Assembly (NCBI GenBank): GCA_964526225.1
Contig: CAZGLL010000014.1
Coordinates: 1-35,792, forward strand
Source: DRYM01 sp964526225
GTDB lineage: Archaea > Thermoproteota > Thermoprotei_A > EX4484-217-1
Direction of reading: 5' to 3'
DNA length: 35,792 bases
Positions 15,103-23,355 of the stretch are shown here, in pieces. The notes beneath the pieces are model-generated. The model was not told the DNA's origin. It saw only the letters and a list, made by a program, of their open reading frames with translations, and did not search any database. A program made the position numbers and the translations under genes. Numbering within the stretch: the stretch's first letter is position 1; the number at the start of each line of letters is the position of its first letter.

Positions 15103-16754
15103 TGCCTCCTTCTAGCGAGTTCCTTTAAGCGAATTCTACGTTTAACATTTCTTTTAATATCGATTATAACTAAATGATCAGTACATGAGAAGCAAGGATC
15201 TATGCTAGCAATTATAGCTGGAGCATCAGCTAAACTTTCTCCTTTAAGCATAACTAATGTTGAAGATATGTTATTATATGAAGGAGCTCTGGGTCTCCAA
15301 CGGTAAATCTTGTTGTCCCTACCTGTAATAACTAAGTGGACATTTTCTCCTCTAGGAGCTTCAGTTAAACCTAAGCCTTTCCTGTACTCAGGTATTTTAA
15401 TTCTATCCGCCATTATATTTCCCTTAGGAATATTTTTCAGTAATTGCCTAAGCATATTTATTGATTCGAAAATTTCATCATACCTTACTAATGCTCTAGA
15501 GTAAACGTCTCCTTCATCGTATACAGGGACTTTGAACTCTACTTCACTATATGCAGCATATGGATGATATTTCCTAACATCAGTGTTTATGCCAGAAGCT
15601 CTAGCTACAGGTCCAACGACAGAAAGCTTCCTAGCTTCGCTACGGTTTAGTAACCCTATATTTTTGGTTCTAGAAATAACCTCTTTAAGCTTTAACATTT
15701 TGTCTAGAACTCTTCTAGCCTTTGTTTCCACGTAATCTAAGGTTTTTAAAGAGAACTCTATCTTCTTAGAGTCTATGTCTCGTCTAACACCTCCAACAAG
15801 GTTTAAACCATAAGTCTTCCTATTACCTGTAAGCACTTCTGCAAGATCCATGATCTTTTCCCTAATAAGCCATATCATCATAAATCCTGTGTCGAAACCT
15901 AGTAAGTGAAAGAGTACGCCAAACCATAGTAGGTGGCTATGTACTCTCTCTATTTCCAGAAGAATGCTTCTAATGTACTTTGCTCTTGAAGGTACCTCTA
16001 TTCCCGCAGCATTCTCTACTGCTTGACAATAAGCTACGTTATGCGTGTATCCGCAAATACCACATATTCTCTCCGCAATGAAAGGTATTTGGTTTATTGT
16101 TAATCTTTCTTCAGCAACCTTCTCTATACCTCGGTGAACATGGAATCCTTTATATTTGGCATCTATTATTTTCTCTCCTTCAACATATAACTCGAAATAC
16201 TCAGGCTCATGTAATGCGGGATGGTAGGGGCCAATAGGTACTATGTATTTTTCTTCAGCTTTCCTCTCCTTTACACCTTCATTCCTGTTCTTTAGTAATT
16301 TATTTCTCAGCTCTCTTATGCTAACATCTTTTCTTAATGGATAAACATTCTCGGGCCAATCATAAGGCAGTATGAGTCTTTCTAGGTTAGGATGACCTTC
16401 GAAAACTATGCCGAAAAAGTCGTGAGCTTCCCTTTCATGCCAATTAGCTCCAGGTATTATAGGGGTTATTGAAGGCAATTTAGGTATTGCAGGGTTTATT
16501 TTGGCATGAACTATTATGGATAGTTTTTGTTTATCCATGAGAAATACATGGTATACTTTAAAATATCCGTTTATAGGTCTTTCATCAGAACCTACAGTTA
16601 CTGAAAAGTGGCCGCCAAGTTTCCAATGAAGTATTTCACTTATTTCCCTAACCTTATCTGTGCTTACTTCGACAAAGTAGGTGTTTTCATGTACTTTCTC
16701 TACTTTACCATATTTACTTAGTAAATCTAGTATTTCAGTAGTTGAAGTATGCAA
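15096..16754 (-). CDS. cooH: Group 4 [NiFe] hydrogenase large subunit fused to a NuoC-like domain (CooU-CooH/HycE-like)
   Basis: The protein is 552 residues. Residues 1-150 are a NuoC/30-kDa-like domain (NWHEREAHDFFGI, LILPYDWPENVYPLRKD). Residues about 165-552 are the 49-kDa/hydrogenase large subunit. Both NiFe ligand motifs are intact: ERICGICGYTH (Cys231, Cys234) and DPCFSCTDH (Cys521, Cys524). It therefore binds NiFe and is a hydrogenase, not a Ni-free complex I subunit. The tail after His526 would be removed by a maturation protease. In Rhodospirillum-type coo operons CooU and CooH are separate proteins; the fusion recalls HycE. The start overlaps cooK by 20 nt. Confidence 0.92.
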   Translation of the reverse strand: MHTSTTEILDLLSKYGKVEKVHENTYFVEVSTDKVREISEILHWKLGGHFSVTVGSDERPINGYFKVYHVFLMDKQKLSIIVHAKINPAIPKLPSITPIIPGANWHEREAHDFFGIVFEGHPNLERLILPYDWPENVYPLRKDVSIRELRNKLLKNRNEGVKERKAEEKYIVPIGPYHPALHEPEYFELYVEGEKIIDAKYKGFHVHRGIEKVAEERLTINQIPFIAERICGICGYTHNVAYCQAVENAAGIEVPSRAKYIRSILLEIERVHSHLLWFGVLFHLLGFDTGFMMIWLIREKIMDLAEVLTGNRKTYGLNLVGGVRRDIDSKKIEFSLKTLDYVETKARRVLDKMLKLKEVISRTKNIGLLNRSEARKLSVVGPVARASGINTDVRKYHPYAAYSEVEFKVPVYDEGDVYSRALVRYDEIFESINMLRQLLKNIPKGNIMADRIKIPEYRKGLGLTEAPRGENVHLVITGRDNKIYRWRPRAPSYNNISSTLVMLKGESLADAPAIIASIDPCFSCTDHLVIIDIKRNVKRRIRLKELARRRHC

Positions 16755-17628
16755 TAATTAACACCACCAATAGTACGGGTACTAATGTTTTCATAAACTT
16801 TAACGCTTGATCTATACGTAATCTTCCACAATATGTTTCAATGCAAACATAGGTTACTGATAAAGCTATAGTTGAAGCAGGATAAAGTATCGGTGTAAGC
16901 AACGTAGGGATTTCTCTAGGTAGTATGAGATATACTATTATTGTGAAGAGAAGTATTCTTTTAAGGTAAATTGAGTACTTTAATATACCCAAACTTCTAC
17001 CGCTATATTCTACGAGTATTCCATCAATTATTTCCGGTTCAGCTTCAGGTATGTCGAAAGGTAACTTGTAGGATTCAATGTACGCTATGATGGCGAATAA
17101 AATTATTGATACAATAGCTGACAAGGTGTATGGAGGTATTATTGGAAACAGTGTTTCTAACGTTAAACTTCTCTTCAAAGTTGCAAATGTAGCGAGAACA
17201 AGAGCCATTAGAAGCTTAGAGAGGGCTGCTAAGCTAATTTCCCTATTAGCACCTATTGTTGCAAAAACATTACCTGAAGAAATACTGCCTATGGCTAAAA
17301 ATATTGATGAGGAAGCTATAAGATAGATTAAAACTATGACGTCTCCGAAAAAGCTTAACGAAATACGGGTGAATGAAGGCACTAAGGCTAAGGCAAACAC
17401 CATATTAGCAAATATTATGTATGGTGAAATAATATATGCCAGAGAGCTTTCCTCAGTAACTATGCTTGGCCTTTTAAAAAGCTTAACTAAATCATACCAT
17501 GTCTGCAATATTGGGGGTCCTTTTCTACATTGAAGCTTAGCTTTAATCTTTCTTTCTATACCGTCTATGATGGGCGCTATAATGAGTAAAGCTGCAACAT
17601 TGGCGAGAACGAACACTATGTTTTCCAT
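16735..17628 (-). CDS. cooK: Hydrogenase membrane anchor subunit (CooK/HycD/NuoH-like)
   Basis: The protein is 297 residues with about eight membrane helices. It shows the NuoH-family features: GIERKIKAKLQCRKGPPILQ after helix 1 (family: R...aR.Q.R.GP...G), DLVKLFKRP, and the acidic loop PFDIPEAEPEIIDGILVEYS that lies beneath the quinone-like channel. It connects the cytoplasmic hydrogenase arm to the proton or sodium pump module. It is tightly coupled to cooM (6-nt gap) and cooH (overlap). Confidence 0.9.
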   Translation of the reverse strand: MENIVFVLANVAALLIIAPIIDGIERKIKAKLQCRKGPPILQTWYDLVKLFKRPSIVTEESSLAYIISPYIIFANMVFALALVPSFTRISLSFFGDVIVLIYLIASSSIFLAIGSISSGNVFATIGANREISLAALSKLLMALVLATFATLKRSLTLETLFPIIPPYTLSAIVSIILFAIIAYIESYKLPFDIPEAEPEIIDGILVEYSGRSLGILKYSIYLKRILLFTIIVYLILPREIPTLLTPILYPASTIALSVTYVCIETYCGRLRIDQALKFMKTLVPVLLVVLIIAYFNY

Positions 17629-17634
17629 ATTCGT

Positions 17635-19590
17635 TCACCTAATGCGCAGTAGTAGCATTAATACGAATATTAGCGTAAATAAGGTTAGCATAGCAGCGGG
17701 ATTCTCAGCAATTTTAGCTAGAACTCTTGATGAAAACAAATAGTTTCTAATGAAGTCTTCAACAAAAATCTTATGTAAGATCTTTCCCGTAGAGAATATT
17801 TCACTAAAGCTTTCCTCAAACGGTTTAAGGTATGATGCGGCAGGCATGTTCATTACGTATTTTCTAAATGAAACACCACAACTCCATACACTAAACTTAC
17901 CATGTTTAGGAGGCAAAATAGCTACTGTTATCGAGGAAAGCAATGTTAAAGCTACTGCAATTATTAGAGGCGAATTTACAGAAACAAAACCTACTTTCAA
18001 CAATGCTATACCTGGGAAAACTTGGATATAGGATAAAATGTCACCTAAGGGGAATATTGTCTTTGAAATGGGGGATATCATAGTTAATGGTATTATGGGG
18101 TAAACACCTAAAACAATACATATTAATGCTAAAAATATTTGAGAAAACAGCATTAGCGTAGGCACGTCCTTTAAACCCTTGAATTTAATGGAAGAAGGTT
18201 TTGCAAATAGTGTAGTAAAGTATTTTATAAAGTAAGCAGCGGTCACAGCACTTATAAACAAAGCTATGACGCCATATATCGTCAATATGGTAAACGACGG
18301 TATTGTTGAAGAGTACAGTAGCCACTTACTTACAAACCCATTAAATGGAGGTACACCTGCTACCGAAAGGGCAGCTATTAGTGCTGAAATAGATGTTAAG
18401 GGCATAAATCTAGCAAGACCACCCAGAACATTAAGGTTTCTTAAACCAGTTCTGTAAATAACAGAACCTGCTGTAAGGAAGAGCAGAGATTTGAACATTG
18501 CATGGTTCATTACATGATATAAGGATGATGCAAAAGCCGCTGAAGCTAAAATAGCATACTCTTTTCCATTTATGGAGCAAAGCACCATAGATGCACCTAA
18601 AGCTAATATTATGTACCCCATTTGACCTATACTGCTAAATGCTAAAAGTCTCTTAGAATCGTTTTGTAAAATAGCGTACATCGAACCTACGAAAAGAGTT
18701 ATAGTACCTATAGTTGCTACAATATATCCCCAATGAACTGTCGGCTCAAAGAAGAAATAGAATATTCTGAAAAACATGTAAACAGATGTTTTTATCATAA
18801 CACCGCTTAACAGCGCAGAAACATTGCTTGGCGCTTCAGGGTGAGCATCAGGAAGCCATGTATGAAAAGGTATTAAACTTGCTTTAACACTGAAGCCTAT
18901 GAAGAGTAGTGCGATTAACGCGTTAGTTAAAATGGGATTTTCGACTAAGAGGTTTCTAGTATAATACCTTATCGCGTCAAATGATGTATTCATTCCCGAT
19001 AGGATAATTAAAATTATTAAAGCGGACACTATTATTACTTCAGTTCCCCCCTTTGACATACAGAAGTACTTATAAGCAGCTTTTCTAGCAATTGCCTTTT
19101 CCCTCTCATATGAAACTAGGAATTGAGAAGTAACTGTCATAAGTTCCCAAAACACAATAAACCAGAAAACATCATGGATCACAAATACTAAGTACATAAA
19201 GCATAGGAATAAAGCATAGTTAAATCCGTAAAATCCTAGATGTTGTTTATGCAAGTACCTATTAATATAGCTTATTCCATAAATTGATGAAGCTAAGCTA
19301 ACGATACCTAAGATGAGAACGAAAAAAGCTGAAAGAAAATCGATTCTAACATATATTACACTTAAATTTATTGGCAAAACCGATTCGGTTATTACAGGAA
19401 TAAGTCTTAATTTTTCCTCAAAAACCCTATTGAAGAGCAGTACGTTTAAGGATAAATAGCACATTATTATAGATGAAATAATGGAAAAAAATGATGAAAT
19501 ATAGTTTCCAAGCTTTCCTTTAAACATGCTAGAGATTATTGCTCCTAAAATCAATATTGCAGCGGGCACTAATGCTACATAATCTGTCAT
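17635..19590 (-). CDS. cooM: Ion-translocating antiporter-like subunit (CooM/HycC/NuoL-like)
   Basis: The protein is 651 residues with about 15-16 membrane helices. The core matches NuoL/MrpA-D: LMTVTSQFLVSYE with a Lys/Glu pair, AAYKYFCMSKGGTE, SFHTWLPDAHPEAPSNVSA-type segment (here PFHTWLPDAHPEAPSNVSAL), AYSSIGQ equivalent (LLAFSSIGQMGYI), the HAMFKSLLFL segment and GVPPFNGFVSKW. This subunit converts the energy of ferredoxin-to-proton electron flow into an ion gradient. It is close in size to HycC/HyfB and much shorter than the very long CooM of Rhodospirillum. It lies 19 nt after cooT and 6 nt before cooK. Confidence 0.9.
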   Translation of the reverse strand: MTDYVALVPAAILILGAIISSMFKGKLGNYISSFFSIISSIIMCYLSLNVLLFNRVFEEKLRLIPVITESVLPINLSVIYVRIDFLSAFFVLILGIVSLASSIYGISYINRYLHKQHLGFYGFNYALFLCFMYLVFVIHDVFWFIVFWELMTVTSQFLVSYEREKAIARKAAYKYFCMSKGGTEVIIVSALIILIILSGMNTSFDAIRYYTRNLLVENPILTNALIALLFIGFSVKASLIPFHTWLPDAHPEAPSNVSALLSGVMIKTSVYMFFRIFYFFFEPTVHWGYIVATIGTITLFVGSMYAILQNDSKRLLAFSSIGQMGYIILALGASMVLCSINGKEYAILASAAFASSLYHVMNHAMFKSLLFLTAGSVIYRTGLRNLNVLGGLARFMPLTSISALIAALSVAGVPPFNGFVSKWLLYSSTIPSFTILTIYGVIALFISAVTAAYFIKYFTTLFAKPSSIKFKGLKDVPTLMLFSQIFLALICIVLGVYPIIPLTMISPISKTIFPLGDILSYIQVFPGIALLKVGFVSVNSPLIIAVALTLLSSITVAILPPKHGKFSVWSCGVSFRKYVMNMPAASYLKPFEESFSEIFSTGKILHKIFVEDFIRNYLFSSRVLAKIAENPAAMLTLFTLIFVLMLLLRIR

Positions 19591-19609
19591 AACATACCCC
19601 TATAGCGCA

Positions 19610-19798
19610 TTATTTCTCCACGAAAACTATTTTATGATTTATGAAGTCTATTTTTGAAAGCATATAATTTACTTCCAAAGATTCGCCCAAAATATCTTTT
19701 AACAATATTTTTCCATTCTTTATTTCTAATAATGCAACATTATCCATTATTTTCTCTTCACGACCATTTACAATTAATACTGCCTTAGATTCGCACAT
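19610..19798 (-). CDS. cooT: CooT-family nickel-binding protein
   Basis: The protein is 62 residues with the CooT layout: a Met-Cys start (Cys2 is the Ni ligand in the family), then two beta hairpins with VALLEIKNGKILLKDILGE and a closing IDFINHKIVFVEK. CooT is a small dimeric Ni protein that assists nickel supply to carbon monoxide dehydrogenase. It lies between cooC and the membrane hydrogenase genes, 14 nt after cooC, fitting the coo order F-S-C-T. Confidence 0.82.
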   Translation of the reverse strand: MCESKAVLIVNGREEKIMDNVALLEIKNGKILLKDILGESLEVNYMLSKIDFINHKIVFVEK

Positions 19799-19812
19799 TA
19801 TTTAACACCACA

Positions 19813-20607
19813 TTATCTTACAAGTTTAGATATTTTATTGAAGAGCATATAAACATCGTGAACTATAGGACTGTCTTTAGGAAGGCTTGTAACCCCTAAC
19901 CCCTTCATCTCTACCTCTTGAAGATTATTGTCATAGCGGACTATATGGTACGATATGTTCTTTTCTGGGAAAACTTTTGAGTAACTTTTTGCAGCTTCCA
20001 ATGAGTCTCTAACTTTGTTTATTACTAAAATTGTTTTCTTAATCCCTAATTCCTTAGCCATTTCAATTAGTTTTCTAGACACCACTAGCGATTTTATTGT
20101 AGGTTCAGTTACGCAAAGAAATAAGTCAAACTTTTCCGCTAAACCTCTACCGAAAACTTCAGCACCAGCTTCAGAATCAACTATAATTACCTCTTTCCTC
20201 TTTAAAAGCACGTGTCTTAGAAAAGCTTTTGCTAAAGCTATAGCTGGGCATAAGCATCCTTCTTTACTAGCATCTATGCTTCCTACGACAACTAAACTCA
20301 AATTATTCTTTACCTTTACACCGTATTTTTCAACAATATCGTCAACTTTAGGTGTTAGTGAGAAAAGAACTCCCCATCCTTCTCCCGGTTGTGCTCCGGT
20401 TTTTTCTTCAATAAGCTTCATATTCCTTGTTAGCGGAACTATTTTGAAGGCTTTATCCAGCGGTATTCCGAGGCTTTGTGCGAGATTCGGTATAGAATCC
20501 GTGTCTAGAGCTAGTACTTTGTATTCATGGTTAGAAAAAATATGTGAAAGTAGAGCTGTTATTGTTGTTTTTCCTACCCCTCCTTTCCCTGCCACTATTA
20601 TTTTCAT
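19813..20607 (-). CDS. cooC: CooC-type ATPase for nickel insertion into CO dehydrogenase
   Basis: The protein is 264 residues and belongs to the MinD/SIMIBI class. It has a P-loop AGKGGVGKTT (residues 6-15), a DTDS switch, GCLCPA (the CxC metal-binding motif at the dimer interface), VDSEAGAEVFGRG and the base-binding VINKVRD. CooC dimers hydrolyse ATP and load Ni into the C-cluster of CooS. It lies directly after cooS. A second CooC-like gene in the acetyl-CoA synthase cluster suggests a division of labour between the two nickel enzymes. Confidence 0.92.
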   Translation of the reverse strand: MKIIVAGKGGVGKTTITALLSHIFSNHEYKVLALDTDSIPNLAQSLGIPLDKAFKIVPLTRNMKLIEEKTGAQPGEGWGVLFSLTPKVDDIVEKYGVKVKNNLSLVVVGSIDASKEGCLCPAIALAKAFLRHVLLKRKEVIIVDSEAGAEVFGRGLAEKFDLFLCVTEPTIKSLVVSRKLIEMAKELGIKKTILVINKVRDSLEAAKSYSKVFPEKNISYHIVRYDNNLQEVEMKGLGVTSLPKDSPIVHDVYMLFNKISKLVR

Positions 20608-20639
20608 TTAAAAATGGCCTCATCATTCGCTATCCGCTA

Positions 20640-22550
20640 CTATGTTGGCCAGTTTAGCTTCTTTCTTTTCTCCATAATCACTGAAACAATTGTTTCAGCT
20701 GCTTTCTCTGGATCCGGCTCTACGTAGAATTTCCCTCCAAAAATATCTTCAACGTCTTCTGTTAATATCTTGGTTACTTTCATGCTTCCTAAAACAGGCG
20801 GTATTGTACCTAGGTGAGTAAATACTCCTGATGCTACAAAGTACGTCCCTATGCTTACAGCTTTTTCACTCATCCATTCTGGTGCAGAGCCAGCAACAGG
20901 TAAGTCCGGTATATCTACATTTAGTGCTTCTGAGAGAGCTTTTAACGCAATTAGTATTCTTGAACAGTCAACACAGCTACCCATGTGAAGACATGGAGGT
21001 ATTTTTAGTACTTCACAGATTTTTCTTAACCCAGGTCCTGCATACTTAGCTGCCTCAGGAGATAGGAGACCATGCATTCCAGCGGCTATTGCCCAGCATC
21101 CCGTACCTACGACTAATATGTCGTTTTCTATTAGCTTCTTAGTTATTGTTACGTGGCTGAAGTTATGCTTAACCTTAGGATTAACACATCCAACAACTCC
21201 AACAATGCCCTTAATTGTTCCATCCTTTAAAGCATTTATTAACGGATCCAATGATCCACCTAAAGCTTCTAAAATAGCTTCAACACTGAAGCCCGCCATT
21301 AACTCCATTTTATACTTAGGTATGTGCACTCTTTCCTTAGGTCTATTCGGATAGTTTTCTATAGCAATTTTAACAATTTTCTTAGCTATTTCATCGGCTT
21401 TCTCAGGTTCAAACTCGATATGTAGTGCTCCAGGAATGTGCATTTTAGGTTCAGTAGTTATTAATTTCGTATGATAGCAACCTGCAATATTGGCTAAAGC
21501 AGGCATTACACATTGATAATCAACTACCATTGCTTCAACAGCGCCAGTTGCTATCGCTAATTCTTGCATTAGCATGTTTCCGGCTAATGGTACACCAAGC
21601 CTCATTAAAACCTCATTACCTGTACAGCACATTCCAGCAACGTTAACTCCTTCAGCACCGAACTCTTTAGCATACTTTTGCATTTCATCGGATGTAGCTG
21701 CTTCAGCTATTTTCATCGATAATACCGGGTTATGTCCATGGACAATAATGTTCACCATATTCTCCTTTAAAACTCCAAGATTAGCTTCGGCTTTTAGCGG
21801 TTTAGGTGTTCCGAACAGAATATCGCTCATAAGTGTTGCCATCATTGAGCCGCTCCAACCGTCAGCTAATGCTGTCCTTACTCCATGTAGCAACAAACTT
21901 ACGGGGTCAGCATCAACGCCCACATGAGTTCTATGCATGCATTCACATATTTCTCTATCAATATTTCTAGGTATGACTCCAGCTTTCTCCCAGACCTTCA
22001 TTCTCTTCTTTGGAGCTAGGGACTTAACCAAGTGCAGTGGTTCTTCATCTTGCTTGCCAAATTCTCTTTCAAGAATTGATGCGAGATCTTTAGCTATTTC
22101 CAGATCATCTCTACCCTCCACAGATATTCCAAGGGCTTGGGCTACAGCTCTTAATTTTCCGGAATCCGTTATTTTATAAGCTAAAGTTTTACCTTCGACA
22201 ACAAGTTTTAAAACTCTGAGAATATCTCTAGCATGGTCGCTATGGGCTGCTGCTCCAGCAGCTATCATTCTTAAAACGTTTCTAGCAACTATAGTGTCTG
22301 CTGTAGCTCCACAAACACCTCTCGTAGCACCATATCCGAATAAGTCGATACGACATGGGCCCATGTTACAGTTTCTACAGCAAACACCTAGTAATCCGAA
22401 GCCACATTGAGGTTGCTGTGCAAGCCATCTATGCCAAGCTAATTCTATACCTTCTTCTTCAGCTTTCTCTATGAGCTCACTTACGCCTGGTGTTATTGAA
22501 ACCTGTTTTGCAGGTAGTTTAAATCCCAAATATGTATATCTTTTTGACAT
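20640..22550 (-). CDS. cooS: Ni-dependent carbon monoxide dehydrogenase catalytic subunit CooS
   Basis: The protein is 636 residues, full length for monofunctional bacterial-type CooS (CO + H2O to CO2 + 2H+ + 2e-). The cluster D/B cysteines Cys49, Cys57, Cys58, Cys61, Cys66 and Cys80 have exactly the spacing seen in Carboxydothermus CooS-II. All C-cluster ligands are visible: HGHNP (His), AGMCCTGNE, DYQCVMP, VVGCVNP, GTGCWA and GSCVDCSR. Archaeal CdhA-specific extra ferredoxin domains are absent. It sits between cooF and cooC and probably serves the hydrogenase. It may also serve the nearby acetyl-CoA synthase, because no other CO dehydrogenase is in the window. Confidence 0.97.
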   Translation of the reverse strand: MSKRYTYLGFKLPAKQVSITPGVSELIEKAEEEGIELAWHRWLAQQPQCGFGLLGVCCRNCNMGPCRIDLFGYGATRGVCGATADTIVARNVLRMIAAGAAAHSDHARDILRVLKLVVEGKTLAYKITDSGKLRAVAQALGISVEGRDDLEIAKDLASILEREFGKQDEEPLHLVKSLAPKKRMKVWEKAGVIPRNIDREICECMHRTHVGVDADPVSLLLHGVRTALADGWSGSMMATLMSDILFGTPKPLKAEANLGVLKENMVNIIVHGHNPVLSMKIAEAATSDEMQKYAKEFGAEGVNVAGMCCTGNEVLMRLGVPLAGNMLMQELAIATGAVEAMVVDYQCVMPALANIAGCYHTKLITTEPKMHIPGALHIEFEPEKADEIAKKIVKIAIENYPNRPKERVHIPKYKMELMAGFSVEAILEALGGSLDPLINALKDGTIKGIVGVVGCVNPKVKHNFSHVTITKKLIENDILVVGTGCWAIAAGMHGLLSPEAAKYAGPGLRKICEVLKIPPCLHMGSCVDCSRILIALKALSEALNVDIPDLPVAGSAPEWMSEKAVSIGTYFVASGVFTHLGTIPPVLGSMKVTKILTEDVEDIFGGKFYVEPDPEKAAETIVSVIMEKRKKLNWPT

Positions 22551-22556
22551 GTAAAA

Positions 22557-23207
22557 TCACCTCCAAGAGACAGAAGAGTATTTGGAGTAGATATCTAGGG
22601 GCTTAGGTGTAGGAATAGCTTTCGCTGGAATAACAGGCTTCGTGTAAACTATGCCTGTAACAGCCATACCGCTAATCATCTGCTTAGCTTTTTCAACAGC
22701 AACTTCCTCTAAGAGCTCCTCTAATCTACCATACTTTAATGCTCCAGTAGGACATGCTTCAACACATGCTGGCAATTTACCTGCTCTAACTCTGTCAATA
22801 CAGAAATCGCATTTAACAATAGTCTTACTCTCAGCATTGTACCTTGGATGGCCAAATGGACATGCTAAAGTGCACATAAGACATCCTATACATTTCTCAG
22901 GAGTTAAAATAACGAATCCTTCATCTGTTCTATTTAAGGCCTTAGTTGGGCAAACGTTAACGCATGGTGCATCTTTACAATGCTGACATCTCATAGGGAC
23001 ATTAAACACATCAGCGACTAGAACTCTAATTCTAGGTTTTGGTACAGGTTTTTCCATAGGTGCCTTATAGATTTCCTTACTAAGTGAATGTTCTACCGCA
23101 CAAGCTATTTCGCAACTCCTACATCCCATGCATTTTTCAGGATCTATGAAGATAACGTTTTTCTCAAGTATTTCTGGAGATATTTTTACAGCTTCAGTAG
23201 CAGCTAT
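22557..23207 (-). CDS. cooF: CooF-type polyferredoxin, electron carrier from CooS; apparent AUA start
   Basis: It contains four Cys-rich motifs for four [4Fe-4S] clusters: CMGCRSCEIAC, CQHCKDAPCVNVCP, CIGCLMCTLACP and CDFC...CVEACP. It carries electrons from CooS to the membrane hydrogenase. The first ATG (23129) lies inside the first cluster motif and would lose its first Cys. The frame is open upstream, encoding IFIDPEKC as in other CooF proteins. The only plausible start there is ATA at 23205-23207, 7 nt after a perfect GGAGGTG. No ATG, GTG or TTG occurs in frame between them. The protein would be 216 residues. It is the first gene of the coo operon, 6 nt before cooS. Confidence 0.88.
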   Translation of the reverse strand: MAATEAVKISPEILEKNVIFIDPEKCMGCRSCEIACAVEHSLSKEIYKAPMEKPVPKPRIRVLVADVFNVPMRCQHCKDAPCVNVCPTKALNRTDEGFVILTPEKCIGCLMCTLACPFGHPRYNAESKTIVKCDFCIDRVRAGKLPACVEACPTGALKYGRLEELLEEVAVEKAKQMISGMAVTGIVYTKPVIPAKAIPTPKPLDIYSKYSSVSWR

Positions 23208-23221
23208 ACTAGAACACCTCC
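23205..23221 (-). promoter_or_regulatory. Ribosome-binding site and AUA start of cooF
   Basis: On the minus strand GGAGGTG (plus 23215-23221) is followed by 7 nt and ATA (23205-23207), in frame with cooF. This spacing decides the start, because no standard start codon lies upstream of the first cluster cysteine. Confidence 0.6.
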
Positions 23222-23252
23222 TACACTTTAACTTATGATAATAATTTCTAAT

Positions 23253-23264
23253 AATAATTTAGTG
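23253..23264 (-). promoter_or_regulatory. Putative TATA box of the coo operon
   Basis: The minus-strand sequence CACTAAATTATT is an AT-rich TATA-like element about 30-40 nt upstream of the GGAGGTG site. This position fits a short leader before the AUA start of cooF. Other AT-rich stretches nearby could also serve. Confidence 0.35.
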
Positions 23265-23285
23265 TTCCATTAATAATAAAGTGAC

Positions 23286-23336
23286 CGTGTTCAAAATATG
23301 GAATTCGAAATTAAATGTCGTGTTCTATATTCGAAT
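23286..23336. repeat. Tandem repeats upstream of the coo promoter (candidate regulator site)
   Basis: CGTGTTC occurs at 23286-23292 and again at 23319-23325, 33 bp apart, about three helical turns. Each copy is followed by ATTCGAA (23303-23309 and 23329-23335), whose TTCGAA core is palindromic. The block lies 20-75 bp upstream of the putative coo TATA box and just after the end of the radical SAM/ModE-like gene, a position suited to an activator. Confidence 0.45.
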
Positions 23337-23355
23337 CCCACATAACACTATGGTG

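Noticed and set aside
15096..16754. CooH as a Ni-free complex I subunit
   Set aside because: Both NiFe-binding CxxC motifs are intact, so it is a hydrogenase subunit.
20015..20611. Plus-strand 198-codon frame opposite cooC
   Set aside because: It mirrors the intact cooC gene and has a low-complexity Ser/Phe-rich product typical of antisense frames.
23326..23345. TTCGAATCCC resembling a tRNA T-loop
   Set aside because: The preceding bases cannot form the 5-bp T-stem with the CCCAC that follows, and no acceptor, D or anticodon arms are found upstream.
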